The translations under genes and the position numbers were made by a program. Of a DNA stretch of 64,000 nucleotides, positions 51,378-61,400 are shown piece after piece. A model generated the notes under the pieces. The model made no database searches. It was not told the origin of the DNA and saw only the letters and a list, made by a program, of their open reading frames with translations. The stretch comes from Agathobacter sp. (GTDB lineage Bacteria > Bacillota > Clostridia > Lachnospirales > Lachnospiraceae), in NCBI GenBank assembly GCA_022772675.1, contig JALEZW010000055.1:1-64000 (forward strand), read 5' to 3'. Within the stretch, counting starts at the first letter, position 1. Each line of letters begins with the position of its first letter.

Positions 51378-53396
51378 ATGAAAAAAAAGGGACTACGATG
51401 GATATGTCTTCTGGCTTGTCTGGTCTGTACAATGATTGGCCAGGGACAGGCTGTGCAGGCAAAGGATAAACCGGATTTGTCCGGAACAGTGACATTTCTT
51501 AAGGAAACGGATAAGAATTATCAGTTTCAGGTAGAGGTAAGAAATAAGGGAGAGGATTTTGATGGTACGGTACGGCTGTTATTTGATGGAACGAACGAAG
51601 ATATAGGCTGTGCTTATGACAGAAAGATTACAATTCCGGCCGGGGGAGAAAAACAGTATACCGTGACCGTATTGTACAACGATATGATGCGTGTACGGAC
51701 CACCGGAATGCTGGCATTTTTAGATGAAAAAGGTCATGTGCTTAAGACGGAGCGGTTTCAGAATCCTCTTAAGGGCCAGGTGACCGGAGTCAGTGTCGGT
51801 ATTTTGTCGGATCATCCGGATAAACTGGGGTGGATGGATATGAGGGGGGAACGTTATTTTATTCGAAACAGCGGATATCCCATCAGCCTTATGGAGGTCA
51901 ATAAAGAAAATCTGGAAAAGACTTTGGATAAACTTTATTTTCTTGTGATTGACCAGTACGATGTCAGTTCCCTTGGAAATGATACGGTGAAAAAGATTGA
52001 GAAATGGGTGTCAGCCGGAGGTTGGCTTTTAATTGGAACCGGAGAGCGGGCAGAGGAGACATTAGGCGCATTTTCGCCGAATTTTACCGGTGTGACCTGT
52101 GGTGAGATTACCGCAGCTGGGGAGGAAAACAGCGCCCATACAGCAGAACAGACCCAGACTGCATTTTACGATTATTATGACAGTGGGATTGACCTGTCCG
52201 CTATGGCGATGGCAGAGCTTATAGGACAGAATGCTTCCTATGAATCCAATATATTCCCGGGCTGGGTTACGATGCAGGGGAAAGGAAGTGTTTTGGTCAG
52301 TGCTTTTTCCTTCGGTGAGGATGAAATGAAAAAAGCAGGTTCCTCGCTCTGTTCAGACATATATGATGAGGCGGTCTGCAATTCCTCCGGCACAAATCAG
52401 TATCAGACGGACAGTGACTGGGGATACATGGGGAGGGATGCTTTTGCGGCAATTGACCACAGGAACACCAGGGTCAATTTTTCATGGCTTAAGATTCTGA
52501 TCATATGCTATGTCATTATGGTAGGTCCGCTTGTCTATCTGCTTCTCAGGAAAAAGAAAAAAAGTGAGTGGTACTGGGCAGCGGTTCCGGTGCTTGGAAT
52601 TTTCTTTATCGGTATGGTCTATCTCTTTGGACAAAACTTAAGGGTTCATGGAACACAGACCTATTCTGTATCGGTACAGAACGTGGATGGAAAGGATACG
52701 CAGAAGCTGGATACCTATTATCTGGCATATCACTCAGGACTGAAGCCCTGGGATATCAGTCTTACAGACGGCTACACCAGTGCAGGAAGTGCCTTTTCCG
52801 ATTACTATACCAGCTCTTCCCAGAAAGCGTCTGCCGACAGATACAAATACAGGGTAACTGCAGAGGATACCACTTCTGTGGGAATGAAACCTACATCCAA
52901 TTTTGAGAATGCCTATTTTCATGCAGAGGGAACCGGAAAAGGACATGGGGAAATAAAGACAAATAGTCTTGTATGTACAGATACGAAAAAGAGTGGAACC
53001 ATTACCAATGAGACAGGCTATGATATGCCGTATGTGCTGGTATTTTCCGAAAACAGAGCGGTGGTTTTATCCGATGTAAAGGCGGGACAGACTGTGGATC
53101 TGGCAAAAGAAAAGCCATTTCTGGAGCAGACATCAAGCTATCTGGAGGATACCTTTACGATGCTGCAGGACTACGAAAGAGGCTCAAATGGAAAGGCAGA
53201 TAAAAAGGACTCTGATTTTATCGGTGCACTCTTAGTGGGTGCCTGCCATACGGTAGGAGAGGATACCTGGAACAGTGACAAAATCTCTGTTATCGGTGTG
53301 GTGCCGGATTTTACGAAAACCGTAAGCAGCAAGTGTAATGAGAGGGCATATGGTTGTCTGTACACCTACGCAAAACAGGAGGGTAAGGATGCTTGA
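51378..53396 (+). CDS. Large secreted/membrane protein of the ABC-VWA operon
   Basis: The 672-residue protein has a signal peptide (KGLRWICLLACLVCTMIGQGQ, AVQAK cut). It is followed by a beta-rich domain of about 100 residues (SGTVTFLKETDKNYQFQVEV), a second domain with a Rossmann-like part (VSVGILSDHPDKLGWMDM, VIDQYDVSSLG, WVSAGGWLLIGTGE), a pair of helices near 370-425 (ILIICYVIMVGPLVYLLLR, VLGIFFIGMVYLFGQNL) and a C-terminal beta-rich extracellular part. I do not recognise a family. It resembles the first protein of ABC-based envelope loci. It overlaps the next gene by eight bases. A MITE and a terminator separate it from sigG. Confidence 0.6.
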   Translation: MKKKGLRWICLLACLVCTMIGQGQAVQAKDKPDLSGTVTFLKETDKNYQFQVEVRNKGEDFDGTVRLLFDGTNEDIGCAYDRKITIPAGGEKQYTVTVLYNDMMRVRTTGMLAFLDEKGHVLKTERFQNPLKGQVTGVSVGILSDHPDKLGWMDMRGERYFIRNSGYPISLMEVNKENLEKTLDKLYFLVIDQYDVSSLGNDTVKKIEKWVSAGGWLLIGTGERAEETLGAFSPNFTGVTCGEITAAGEENSAHTAEQTQTAFYDYYDSGIDLSAMAMAELIGQNASYESNIFPGWVTMQGKGSVLVSAFSFGEDEMKKAGSSLCSDIYDEAVCNSSGTNQYQTDSDWGYMGRDAFAAIDHRNTRVNFSWLKILIICYVIMVGPLVYLLLRKKKKSEWYWAAVPVLGIFFIGMVYLFGQNLRVHGTQTYSVSVQNVDGKDTQKLDTYYLAYHSGLKPWDISLTDGYTSAGSAFSDYYTSSSQKASADRYKYRVTAEDTTSVGMKPTSNFENAYFHAEGTGKGHGEIKTNSLVCTDTKKSGTITNETGYDMPYVLVFSENRAVVLSDVKAGQTVDLAKEKPFLEQTSSYLEDTFTMLQDYERGSNGKADKKDSDFIGALLVGACHTVGEDTWNSDKISVIGVVPDFTKTVSSKCNERAYGCLYTYAKQEGKDA

Positions 53397-54333
53397 AATT
53401 CATCATTTATATAAAAATTATGGGAAATTTGCGGCGGTGAAGGATTTAAACCTTCATGTGCCCAAGGGAGATCTGTTTGGTTTTGTGGGACCGAATGGTG
53501 CCGGAAAGACTACCACCATCCGGATGGTCTGCGGGCTGATGCCTCCCACAGCTGGAAGCATTTCCATCAATGGGGTAAATGCGCTGGAAAATCCTAAGGA
53601 AATCAAGAAACAGATTGGATATGTGCCGGATTTTTTCGGGGTCTATGATAACTTAAAGGTCAGTGAATATATGGATTTTTACGGTTCTATGTATCGGATG
53701 ACATCCAGGGAGATTGCGGCGGTGGCAGATGATCTGTTGGAACTGGTCAATCTTACCGATAAGAAGGATGTCTATGTGGATACCCTTTCCAGAGGCATGA
53801 AGCAGAGGCTCTGTGTTGCGCGGGCATTAATCCATAACCCGGCACTTTTGGTTCTGGATGAACCGAATTCCGGTCTGGACCCGAGAGCCAGGGTGGAGAT
53901 GAAGGAACTCCTCCTGAATTTAAAGAGTATGGGAAAGACGATTGTGATCAGTTCCCATATTTTGTCGGAGCTTTCGGAGATGTGTAACAGCATTGGTATC
54001 ATGAACCGGGGAAATCTGGTGGCGGCAGGAAAGATTGAGGATGTCATGACTTCCGTCTTTGGAAATAACCGGATGGTCATTTCTGTAAGCGGGGCGATGG
54101 AGCCTGCGGTGTTGCTGCTGAAAGAGCAGGCGGGAATCAAGGTGGAATCCGTAGGAGAGAAGGAGATTACGATTTCCCATACCCTTTCCGAGGAAGAGAT
54201 GGCAAAGCTCATTTCCCATATGATAGATACCGGCATTATTGTCACCGGTTTTCATAAAAAAGAGGGAAATCTGGAAACATTGTTTATGCAGCTGACAGGA
54301 GGAGAAGAAAATGCGACTGAATCCAATCGTTAA
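53389..54333 (+). CDS. ABC transporter ATP-binding protein
   Basis: The 314-residue protein starts at ATG 53389, inside the end of the previous gene; the ATG 53338 in the same frame is upstream of the GGAGGG site. Motifs: Walker A GPNGAGKTTTIRM, signature LSRGMKQRLC, Walker B LLVLDEPNSGLDP and switch SSHIL. A C-terminal domain of 80 residues follows. It is of the ABC-2/drug-export (CcmA-like) class. It overlaps the permease gene by 23 bases, so the pair is made together. Confidence 0.92.
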   Translation: MLEIHHLYKNYGKFAAVKDLNLHVPKGDLFGFVGPNGAGKTTTIRMVCGLMPPTAGSISINGVNALENPKEIKKQIGYVPDFFGVYDNLKVSEYMDFYGSMYRMTSREIAAVADDLLELVNLTDKKDVYVDTLSRGMKQRLCVARALIHNPALLVLDEPNSGLDPRARVEMKELLLNLKSMGKTIVISSHILSELSEMCNSIGIMNRGNLVAAGKIEDVMTSVFGNNRMVISVSGAMEPAVLLLKEQAGIKVESVGEKEITISHTLSEEEMAKLISHMIDTGIIVTGFHKKEGNLETLFMQLTGGEENATESNR

Positions 54334-55216
54334 AAAAGAAATCCGTGTGCAGGCCAGAAGTATGCGGATTTGCTGGGAGGTATTTGCCTATGAAGCCATC
54401 ATGGCGGCAGTTTTCTTTTTTGCCATGTTGATTTTTGAGCAGACCTTAAGCTATTCCCAGTCCAATATTTACAGCAGTATCACGGGGCTGTTTCCGGTGC
54501 TGGGCATGACGCAGCTTCTGATCCTTGGAGTGGTAATCCCGGTATGGACTTCCACAGCAATTTCCGGGGAAAAGGAAAGACAGACCTTTGATATTATGAT
54601 GACCACCAGTATGTCCCCGTTTTCCATCATTATGGGAAAGGCGATGACTGCAATCATGCAGGGAATGTTTTTTGTAGTAGCGGGAATGCCGATTCTTGCA
54701 CTGGCCTTTGTAATTGGTGGCATGTCCTGGGGCAAATTGTTTACTTATTTAGGGGTGGCTCTTCTGGTGTCACTGTTTTCTGCGGGAATAGGTATTTTCT
54801 GCTCCTCTGTCTGCCGGAAAAGTATCAGTGCAGTAATCCTGTCCTATGGGATTTATGTGGGATTTTTTGTTCTGACGGCTCTTCCTATGATGCTTGCAGC
54901 ACTTCTGGAATATACAGATACGGGAGCAGCAGCTGCCATGCCGTTTTTGCTGTTCAATCCGGCATGCTATCTTACAGAATTTTTTACCTGGAGCATGACA
55001 GGAGTTTCCATGGCACATGAAATGATAACGGACAATAAATGCTTTGCCTGGGCGGGGCAGTCAGCCGCTGCAGTCCATATTGTGTGGATGTTACTGTCTA
55101 CTCTATGTCTGGTTCTTTTTGCTTTTTTCTTTTTACTGATTGCGAAAAAAAGAATCAGTCCGGTTTCTAAGAGAAAGGCAAAAAAGCTGTCACAAGGGGC
55201 AAAGGTAAATGGATGA
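54311..55216 (+). CDS. ABC-2 type permease
   Basis: The 301-residue protein has six predicted helices (e.g. YEAIMAAVFFFAMLIFEQTL, GMTQLLILGVVIPVWT, VGFFVLTALPMMLAALLEY). After the second helix comes the conserved loop STAISGEKERQTFDIMMTTS, characteristic of ABC-2 permeases. The C-terminus is basic (KRKAKKLSQGAK). It pairs with the ATPase upstream. The next gene starts eight bases before its stop. Confidence 0.9.
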   Translation: MRLNPIVKKEIRVQARSMRICWEVFAYEAIMAAVFFFAMLIFEQTLSYSQSNIYSSITGLFPVLGMTQLLILGVVIPVWTSTAISGEKERQTFDIMMTTSMSPFSIIMGKAMTAIMQGMFFVVAGMPILALAFVIGGMSWGKLFTYLGVALLVSLFSAGIGIFCSSVCRKSISAVILSYGIYVGFFVLTALPMMLAALLEYTDTGAAAAMPFLLFNPACYLTEFFTWSMTGVSMAHEMITDNKCFAWAGQSAAAVHIVWMLLSTLCLVLFAFFFLLIAKKRISPVSKRKAKKLSQGAKVNG

Positions 55217-56561
55217 GAAATCATATCTGATCAGAAAAATTAAAGCTTTTAAAGGGATGAAAAATTCAGCAGTCCTTTTGGATGCTGTTCTGGTGGGACT
55301 GGCAGTTTCCGGAGTTCCGGCAGCGGCGCTGGAGTTTTTTTCCATCTTTTTTCCTTTTTATCCGGTGCACTTTGCGGCGGCAGGCTGCTTTCTTATGGGA
55401 GTGGCAGCCGGGCTTGTTTTTGCCATAATCAGACGTATTGATATGAAGTCTGCAGCCCGTTATATGGACAGCTTCGGTCTGGGTGAGAGAGTCCTTACGG
55501 CCTATGAAAATCTTCACCGTCCGGAGGAAATTTATGCCCTGCAGCGGACGGATACAATCAGCCATGTAAAAGAGCAGGAAGAGAACTTAAAGGTTCGAAT
55601 CTGTCCGCCGGGGCGTCATTTTACAGCATTCGCCCTTTCTGTCTGTATGGTACTTCTCTTTGCCCTGATTCCCTCCCAGGCAAAGGATACGGCAAGGGAG
55701 AGGCATGAGGTGACACTGGAGGCAAAGGAGCAGGAAAAAGAGCTTGAAAAGGAGTTAAGTAATCTTAAAAAGGCAGATACATCTTCCCTGACCCGGGAAC
55801 AAAAGCAGGCACTTAAGGAATTGCAGGAATCCCTTAAGCTTTCCATGGAAGCCCTGAAGACTGTCAAGTCCAAAGAGGCACTGGCTGAGGAAAAACAAAA
55901 GCTCACATACAAGTATGATGCAGCGGAAGAGCTTCTGGCAGAAAATACGAAAGCATCAGCGCAGGATTTTGCGGGAATTGGCAGCGAAAATGGAGAAAAT
56001 ACCGGAAACCCATCCGGAAATCAGGATAAGGGATCCGGGGATACTTCGGGGGATGGCAGTAATGCATCGGGCAATAGCGGGAATGGGAACAGTACGCAGG
56101 ATGCCGGTGCCGGCAGCGGAAATAACAGTAACGGTGCCGGCAGCAGCCAGAGCGAAAACAGCAGTGAAAATAACGATAGCAGTCAAAGCGGAAGCTCAAA
56201 TGGAGAGGGCTCCGGGAACGGAACCGGTGGAAACGGGAATGGAAGCGGAAGTGGAGTCGGGAATGGAAATGGTTCCGGCTCAGGAAGCGGCCGTGGAACC
56301 GGATCCTCCGATACCGGGCATGATTATGTCAGCATCCCCAATAAGGTAGGAAACGACAGCAGTATTGCGGGAAACAAGGGAGATTCCAAGGATTCTGATT
56401 ATTACCGGGCAAAAAACGGTCTGGCATGGGAAGGAGAACATGTCAGTGTGGACTCCGTGATTGGAGATTACACAAAAGATGCCTATGAGAGTATCGCATC
56501 CGGCAGATATCCAAAGGGTATGGAGTCGGTAATCCGGGATTATTTCCAGTCCTTAAACTAA
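55209..56561 (+). CDS. DUF4175-like membrane protein with Gly/Ser/Asn-rich linker
   Basis: The 450-residue protein has three helices (about 24-45, 55-75 and 138-155), then a coiled coil (about 170-255, with KEQEKELEKELSNLKKADTS and LKELQESLKLSMEALKTVKS). After that comes a long low-complexity stretch (about 260-375) of Gly, Ser and Asn with few other residues, and a C-terminal domain (GLAWEGEHVSVDSVIGDYTK, YFQSLN). The DUF4175-like arrangement is common next to MoxR and DUF58 genes. The linker is likely extracellular. The reverse strand has spurious ORFs here. Confidence 0.65.
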   Translation: MDEKSYLIRKIKAFKGMKNSAVLLDAVLVGLAVSGVPAAALEFFSIFFPFYPVHFAAAGCFLMGVAAGLVFAIIRRIDMKSAARYMDSFGLGERVLTAYENLHRPEEIYALQRTDTISHVKEQEENLKVRICPPGRHFTAFALSVCMVLLFALIPSQAKDTARERHEVTLEAKEQEKELEKELSNLKKADTSSLTREQKQALKELQESLKLSMEALKTVKSKEALAEEKQKLTYKYDAAEELLAENTKASAQDFAGIGSENGENTGNPSGNQDKGSGDTSGDGSNASGNSGNGNSTQDAGAGSGNNSNGAGSSQSENSSENNDSSQSGSSNGEGSGNGTGGNGNGSGSGVGNGNGSGSGSGRGTGSSDTGHDYVSIPNKVGNDSSIAGNKGDSKDSDYYRAKNGLAWEGEHVSVDSVIGDYTKDAYESIASGRYPKGMESVIRDYFQSLN

Positions 56562-56599
56562 TTACAGTGAACAATAGCGGGAAAAAGAAAGGAGAAAGG

Positions 56600-57556
56600 A
56601 TGTCTGAATTTGAAGTATGCCAGCAGAAAATCATGGCATGTGAAAGAGAAATTGCAAAGGGAATCATCGGGCAGAAGGAGGTTATCCGTCAGGTTATGCT
56701 GGCACTTCTTGCCGGGGGAAATGTCCTGCTGGAGGGAATGCCGGGCCTTGGAAAAACTATGCTGGTGCGTACCATCAGCCAGGTTTGTGACCTGTCCTTC
56801 AAAAGAATCCAGTTTACACCGGATCTGATGCCTTCAGATGTGACCGGAACCAACATTATTGTAAAAGAGGGAGATAAGAGCAGCTTTCGTTTTGAAAAGG
56901 GACCGGTTTTTGCCAATCTGGTGCTTGCAGACGAAATTAACCGGGCTACCCCGAAGACCCAGTCGGCACTTTTGGAAGCCATGCAGGAGCATACAGTGAC
57001 GGTGGGAACCGAAAGCCACAGATTAGAAGAACCGTTCCTTGTGCTGGCAACTCAGAACCCCATTGAAAACGAGGGAACCTATCCGCTGCCGGAGGCACAG
57101 CTGGACCGCTTTCTGTTTAAAATACTGGTGGAATTTCCGGACCGGCAGGAGCTTAAGGATATTATTGCACTGACGGAGGGCAGTGAAAAGCCGCAGATTA
57201 TGACGGTGCTTGATAAGGAGGAACTGCTTCAGGCACGGACACTGGTGGAGCAGATTCCTATTGCCGATGCAGTCATGGATTTTATCCTGGATATTGTTAT
57301 GGCAACCCATGAGGAAAATCCCTATATCCGGGAGGGGGCAAGTCCTCGTGCGGCGCAGGCTGTAGTTCGGACAGCCCGGGCAAGAGCTTTTATGGAAAAC
57401 CGGCTCAATGTTTCCTTTGAGGATGTAAAAACCGTTGCACTTCCGGTACTGCGCCATCGTATTCTGTTAAGTTTTGATGCCATTTCAGACGGTGTGAAGG
57501 AAGATACTGTGATCAGACAGATTCTGGAGGAAAAAGGAAAGGGATTATATGCTTAA
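56600..57556 (+). CDS. MoxR-family AAA+ ATPase
   Basis: The 318-residue protein starts at ATG 56600, behind AAAGGAGAAAGG; the GTG at 56567 is in frame but less likely. Motifs: Walker A LLEGMPGLGKTMLVRTI, Walker B LVLADEINRATPKTQSALLE, sensor 1 LVLATQNPIENEGTYPLPEA and sensor 2 region YIREGASPRAAQAVVRTARA. MoxR ATPases act as chaperones for VWA proteins, and in this operon VWA and DUF58 proteins follow. Confidence 0.94.
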   Translation: MSEFEVCQQKIMACEREIAKGIIGQKEVIRQVMLALLAGGNVLLEGMPGLGKTMLVRTISQVCDLSFKRIQFTPDLMPSDVTGTNIIVKEGDKSSFRFEKGPVFANLVLADEINRATPKTQSALLEAMQEHTVTVGTESHRLEEPFLVLATQNPIENEGTYPLPEAQLDRFLFKILVEFPDRQELKDIIALTEGSEKPQIMTVLDKEELLQARTLVEQIPIADAVMDFILDIVMATHEENPYIREGASPRAAQAVVRTARARAFMENRLNVSFEDVKTVALPVLRHRILLSFDAISDGVKEDTVIRQILEEKGKGLYA

Positions 57557-58427
57557 TGCAGAGACTTATGAGCTGTTATCAAAGCTTTCGCTGGTTATGA
57601 ACCATAAGAGCAGCTTAAATCGTTCCGGAAACCGCAAATCCCTGCAGAAAGGAATCTCCGCAGAATTTTCCGATTTCCGGGAATATATGCCGGGAGATGA
57701 TTTAAGAAGGCTGGACTGGAATGTCTACGCCCGCTCGGAGCGCATGTATATACGGGAGTATCTGGAGGAAAAGGAGGCAGTGGTATCTGTCCTTTTGGAT
57801 ACCAGTGCCTCCATGGATTACGGAAGACAGAAGAAATCAGACTTAAGCATAGACCTTTGTGGGGCGGTGGCATTCCTCACTCTTAACAATATGGACCGGC
57901 TCGTTTTATATGACAGCAATGAGATAAACCGTCCATTTACGGTTTCCGGAGGAAAGAATGCGCTTCCAAAGGTTTTTAACTGGCTGGAAAAAAGGTCCTT
58001 TAGGGGTGAGACGAATCTGTTTTCCGCTGTGAAAAAAATGAAACAAAGGGGTGCCGGGGTAACAGTCATAATCAGTGATTTTTTAACAGCAGAGATGCTG
58101 GATGAAGCAGATGAAAATCCGGAAAAAACGATGAAATATCTTGTCTATAAAAAACAGAGACCGCTTCTTTTTCATACTTTGTGTGCTGAGGAGCTTCGCA
58201 TCGGTATGGAAGGAACGAGAAACTTAATTGATATGGAGACTGGGCAGAAGCTTCGGGTGACCATGACGGAGTCTGCGATTACATCTTATGAGAGGGAACT
58301 AAACAAACTGATGACGAGACTGAATAAAGGATGCCGGGCATGCGGAGGAGCCTATATGCTATGCGATTCTGAAAAGGACCGAAGCCAGCTGATACTGGAA
58401 GATGTATGCAGCGTTTGTACGGGATAA
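57549..58427 (+). CDS. DUF58 domain protein (VWA-like)
   Basis: The 292-residue protein contains the DUF58 core: SAEFSDFREYMPGDDLRRLDW, NVYARSERMYIREYLEEKEA and VSVLLDTSASMDYGRQKK, whose DTSAS is a MIDAS-type metal motif. Later DLCGAVAFLTLNNMDRL and TVIISDFL fit the family. It starts eight bases before the MoxR stop. MoxR and DUF58 proteins work as a pair. Confidence 0.93.
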   Translation: MLNAETYELLSKLSLVMNHKSSLNRSGNRKSLQKGISAEFSDFREYMPGDDLRRLDWNVYARSERMYIREYLEEKEAVVSVLLDTSASMDYGRQKKSDLSIDLCGAVAFLTLNNMDRLVLYDSNEINRPFTVSGGKNALPKVFNWLEKRSFRGETNLFSAVKKMKQRGAGVTVIISDFLTAEMLDEADENPEKTMKYLVYKKQRPLLFHTLCAEELRIGMEGTRNLIDMETGQKLRVTMTESAITSYERELNKLMTRLNKGCRACGGAYMLCDSEKDRSQLILEDVCSVCTG

Positions 58428-58460
58428 AGGTAAAAGGAAAAATAAAGTTAGAGGGAAATT

Positions 58461-61400
58461 ATGCAATTTGAGAGTATGTGGCCACTGGTATTTCTTCTGG
58501 CAGTGCCGGTGGTGATTCTGTTATATCTTTTGGTGCCGAAGGGAAAAGATACAAAGGTGTCTTCTAATCTTTTGTGGCAGAAGCTGTTTTATAACCGGCA
58601 GTCCAAAACGTTTCTGGAAAAATTTATTCATAATCTGCTTATGTATCTGCAGATTATGATCGTGTTTCTTCTTGTGCTGGCACTGATGTCCCCGTTTTTG
58701 TTACGGGACAAAAAAAGCAGCGGCAGTATCGTTTATGTGCTGGACACCAGTGGAAGCATGAAGCACCTGACTAAGAAAGGGGATACCCGTTTTGCGGCAG
58801 CGGTAAAGGAGATCAGAAGTCAGATTTTGGCATCCGATGGAACAAAGATTTCCATTGTCACAAATGACGGAACCGGAAGTCGCATGCTGGCGGTCAATTC
58901 CACTGACAAAAAAACATTACAGAATACACTGAAAAAAGTAAAGTGCAGCGATACGGAAGGAGATCTGTCATCCGTTTTAAGCACGGTGCAGACATTACAG
59001 AGCGGCGGTCAGCAGAAAGATAAAGCACAGATCATCTTCTATACAGATGGAGTCGGGGCGAAATATGCCAAAAGTACAGCGGATGCACTTTCCGCCAGAG
59101 TAAGGGTGATGGGAGATTCTGTTTCCAATGTGGCAAATACTTTTCTTTCCTGTACCAGGGAAAAGGACAGCTACAGGGCAGCGGCAGGACTTGTGAATTA
59201 CAGCAGCCATAAGGCGAAGTTTGATGTGTCTTTGTATGAGGGGAAAAAGCTTCTTTCTGTCCGGACCGTCACATTAAAGCCGGAGGAATCCTTTACCTGT
59301 CTGTTTTCTGATGTGGACTGGAAGGGAGAGCCTCTTTGCACCAGAATTTCATCCGTGTCCTTTGAGGGAACGAAGGAAAAAGATTCCCTTTCCGCAGATA
59401 ACTGTGCCTATGCCCTGTACGGGGAAAACTCAGATGTGGATGCGGTTCTGATTGGAGAAGGAAACACTTATTTAGAAAAGGCCTATCAGGCAGTGACGGG
59501 GAAAACTCTGACTAAGACAGAACTTTCCTCTTCTCTGGAAAAAGAAGATTCCCGTATCCGTATCTATGATGCCGGTGTTTACCCGGAGGATGCAAAAAAG
59601 CGGATGGTATTTGCAGAAAAGTCAGAAAAACAGATGAAAAATGTGAGCCTTTCTGCCAGAAGCTGCCAGCTGACGGAAGGAATTGACAGTTTTGCCATAG
59701 GAGTCAATGAAACTTACGTTTATGACCTGCCGGAGTGGGCAACGGGATTTCTCTGGAGTGGAAAGCAGTGCGCAGCTTATTACGGTGAGCACGATGGAAT
59801 CCGCGAGGTGGTGATGGGCTTTGATATCCGGGAATCGGATTTTGCGTTAAAACCGGAATTTCCGGTTTTGATGGCAAATGCGTTCCATTTTCTGGGGGAT
59901 GACTCCCTGTTGGCAGGAAATGTCTACACAGCCGGGGAGAAGGTACTCTTTCATGCCCGGAGTAATGTGGATATTGACAGCATTTTGGCACCGACGGATG
60001 AAGCAGGCATCTATAGGGCAGAGGCAGGAGAATTAAAGGAAAACTATATTGTAAAGTTTCCCTGTGACAGCCAGTCGGATGGCCGGATTACGGAAAAGGA
60101 TTACGGCACGGAGGTTTCGGCACAGAGGACGCTGAGCCGAAAACATATCCGGAATTTCCTGCTGGTACTGGCACTTCTTGTCATGATCTTAGAATGGGTC
60201 CTCTATGTAAAACAGATGCGTTACCAGGGCAGATTTTATCTTGTTGTGAGGCTCATAGGCCTTTCCCTGCTGTTACTTGCCATGTGCGGACTTTCTGTGA
60301 ATATAAAAAAAGCAGAGGATACCACGGTCTTTCTGGTGGATTTATCGGAAAGTAATGCTGCAAACCAGAAAAAGATGGAGAACTATCTCAGGGAGCAGGT
60401 TAAAAAGATGCCGGGGAAAAATCAGTATGGAATTGTGGCTTTCGGGGAGAATGCACTGGTAGAGCAGTTTTTGACGGATAAAAAGCAGGCTTCCCCGATT
60501 TTGTCAGCTCCGGAGCGGGCGGCAACCAATATTGAGGAGGCTGTTTCCGCAGGGCTTTCCCTGATTCCGGATGGTGCGGCGGGACGGCTTGTGGTACTGA
60601 CAGACGGGAAAGAGACAAAGGGAGATATCACTCGAACGGTATCCGCACTGACGGCGAAGAAGGTGCAGCTCCTTTCGGTACTCTATGAGGATACAGAGGA
60701 AGATTCCGATGCCTATATTGAAGACGTGGATATGCCGGATTACCTCTATCAGGGAGATTCTTACACCATGACAGTGACCGTTGTCAGCAATTATGATACG
60801 GATGCGCGCCTTAAGCTTTTACAGGGGACAAAGCTTTCCAGTGTGACAAAGGTTCATCTGAACAAGGGCAGTAACAGTTTTGCCATCAGGCAGAAGGTAA
60901 CCGGGGAAGAGTCGGAACAGTATACGGTCAAAGTAGAGGCACCGGGAGACGGATGTGAAGAGAATGACAGTTTTTATACCTATGCAGCTGTGGATTCCCT
61001 GCCGAAGATACTGGTAATCTCCGGGATGAAGGAGGACAGTACACAGTTTTGTTCCGTTCTTGAAGCAGCAGGATGCAATTTCCGGGTTGTTTCGGCAAAG
61101 AACGCACCGGAGACGTTAAAGGAGATGCTCCAGTATAAAAGTATCATTCTGGAAAATGTGTACCGGACGGATCTGCCGGAAGGTTTTTTAAAACAGGTGG
61201 AAACCTATGTGAAGGACTACGGCTGCGGCCTGATCTGCTGTGGTGGTGAGGAAAGCTATGCACTGGGCGGTTACCGGGATACGGAGCTTGAGAAAGTGCT
61301 TCCCGTTGATATGCAGCTGCGAGGGCAGAATGAGAAACAGAATCTTGCCATGGTGATGGTCATTGACCATTCCGGGAGTATGTCAGTTTCGGCAGATGGG

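Noticed and set aside
55915..56349. 144-codon plus-strand frame in the Gly/Ser/Asn-rich region
   Set aside because: It is produced by the repetitive codons of the overlapping 450-residue gene; it has no ribosome binding site.
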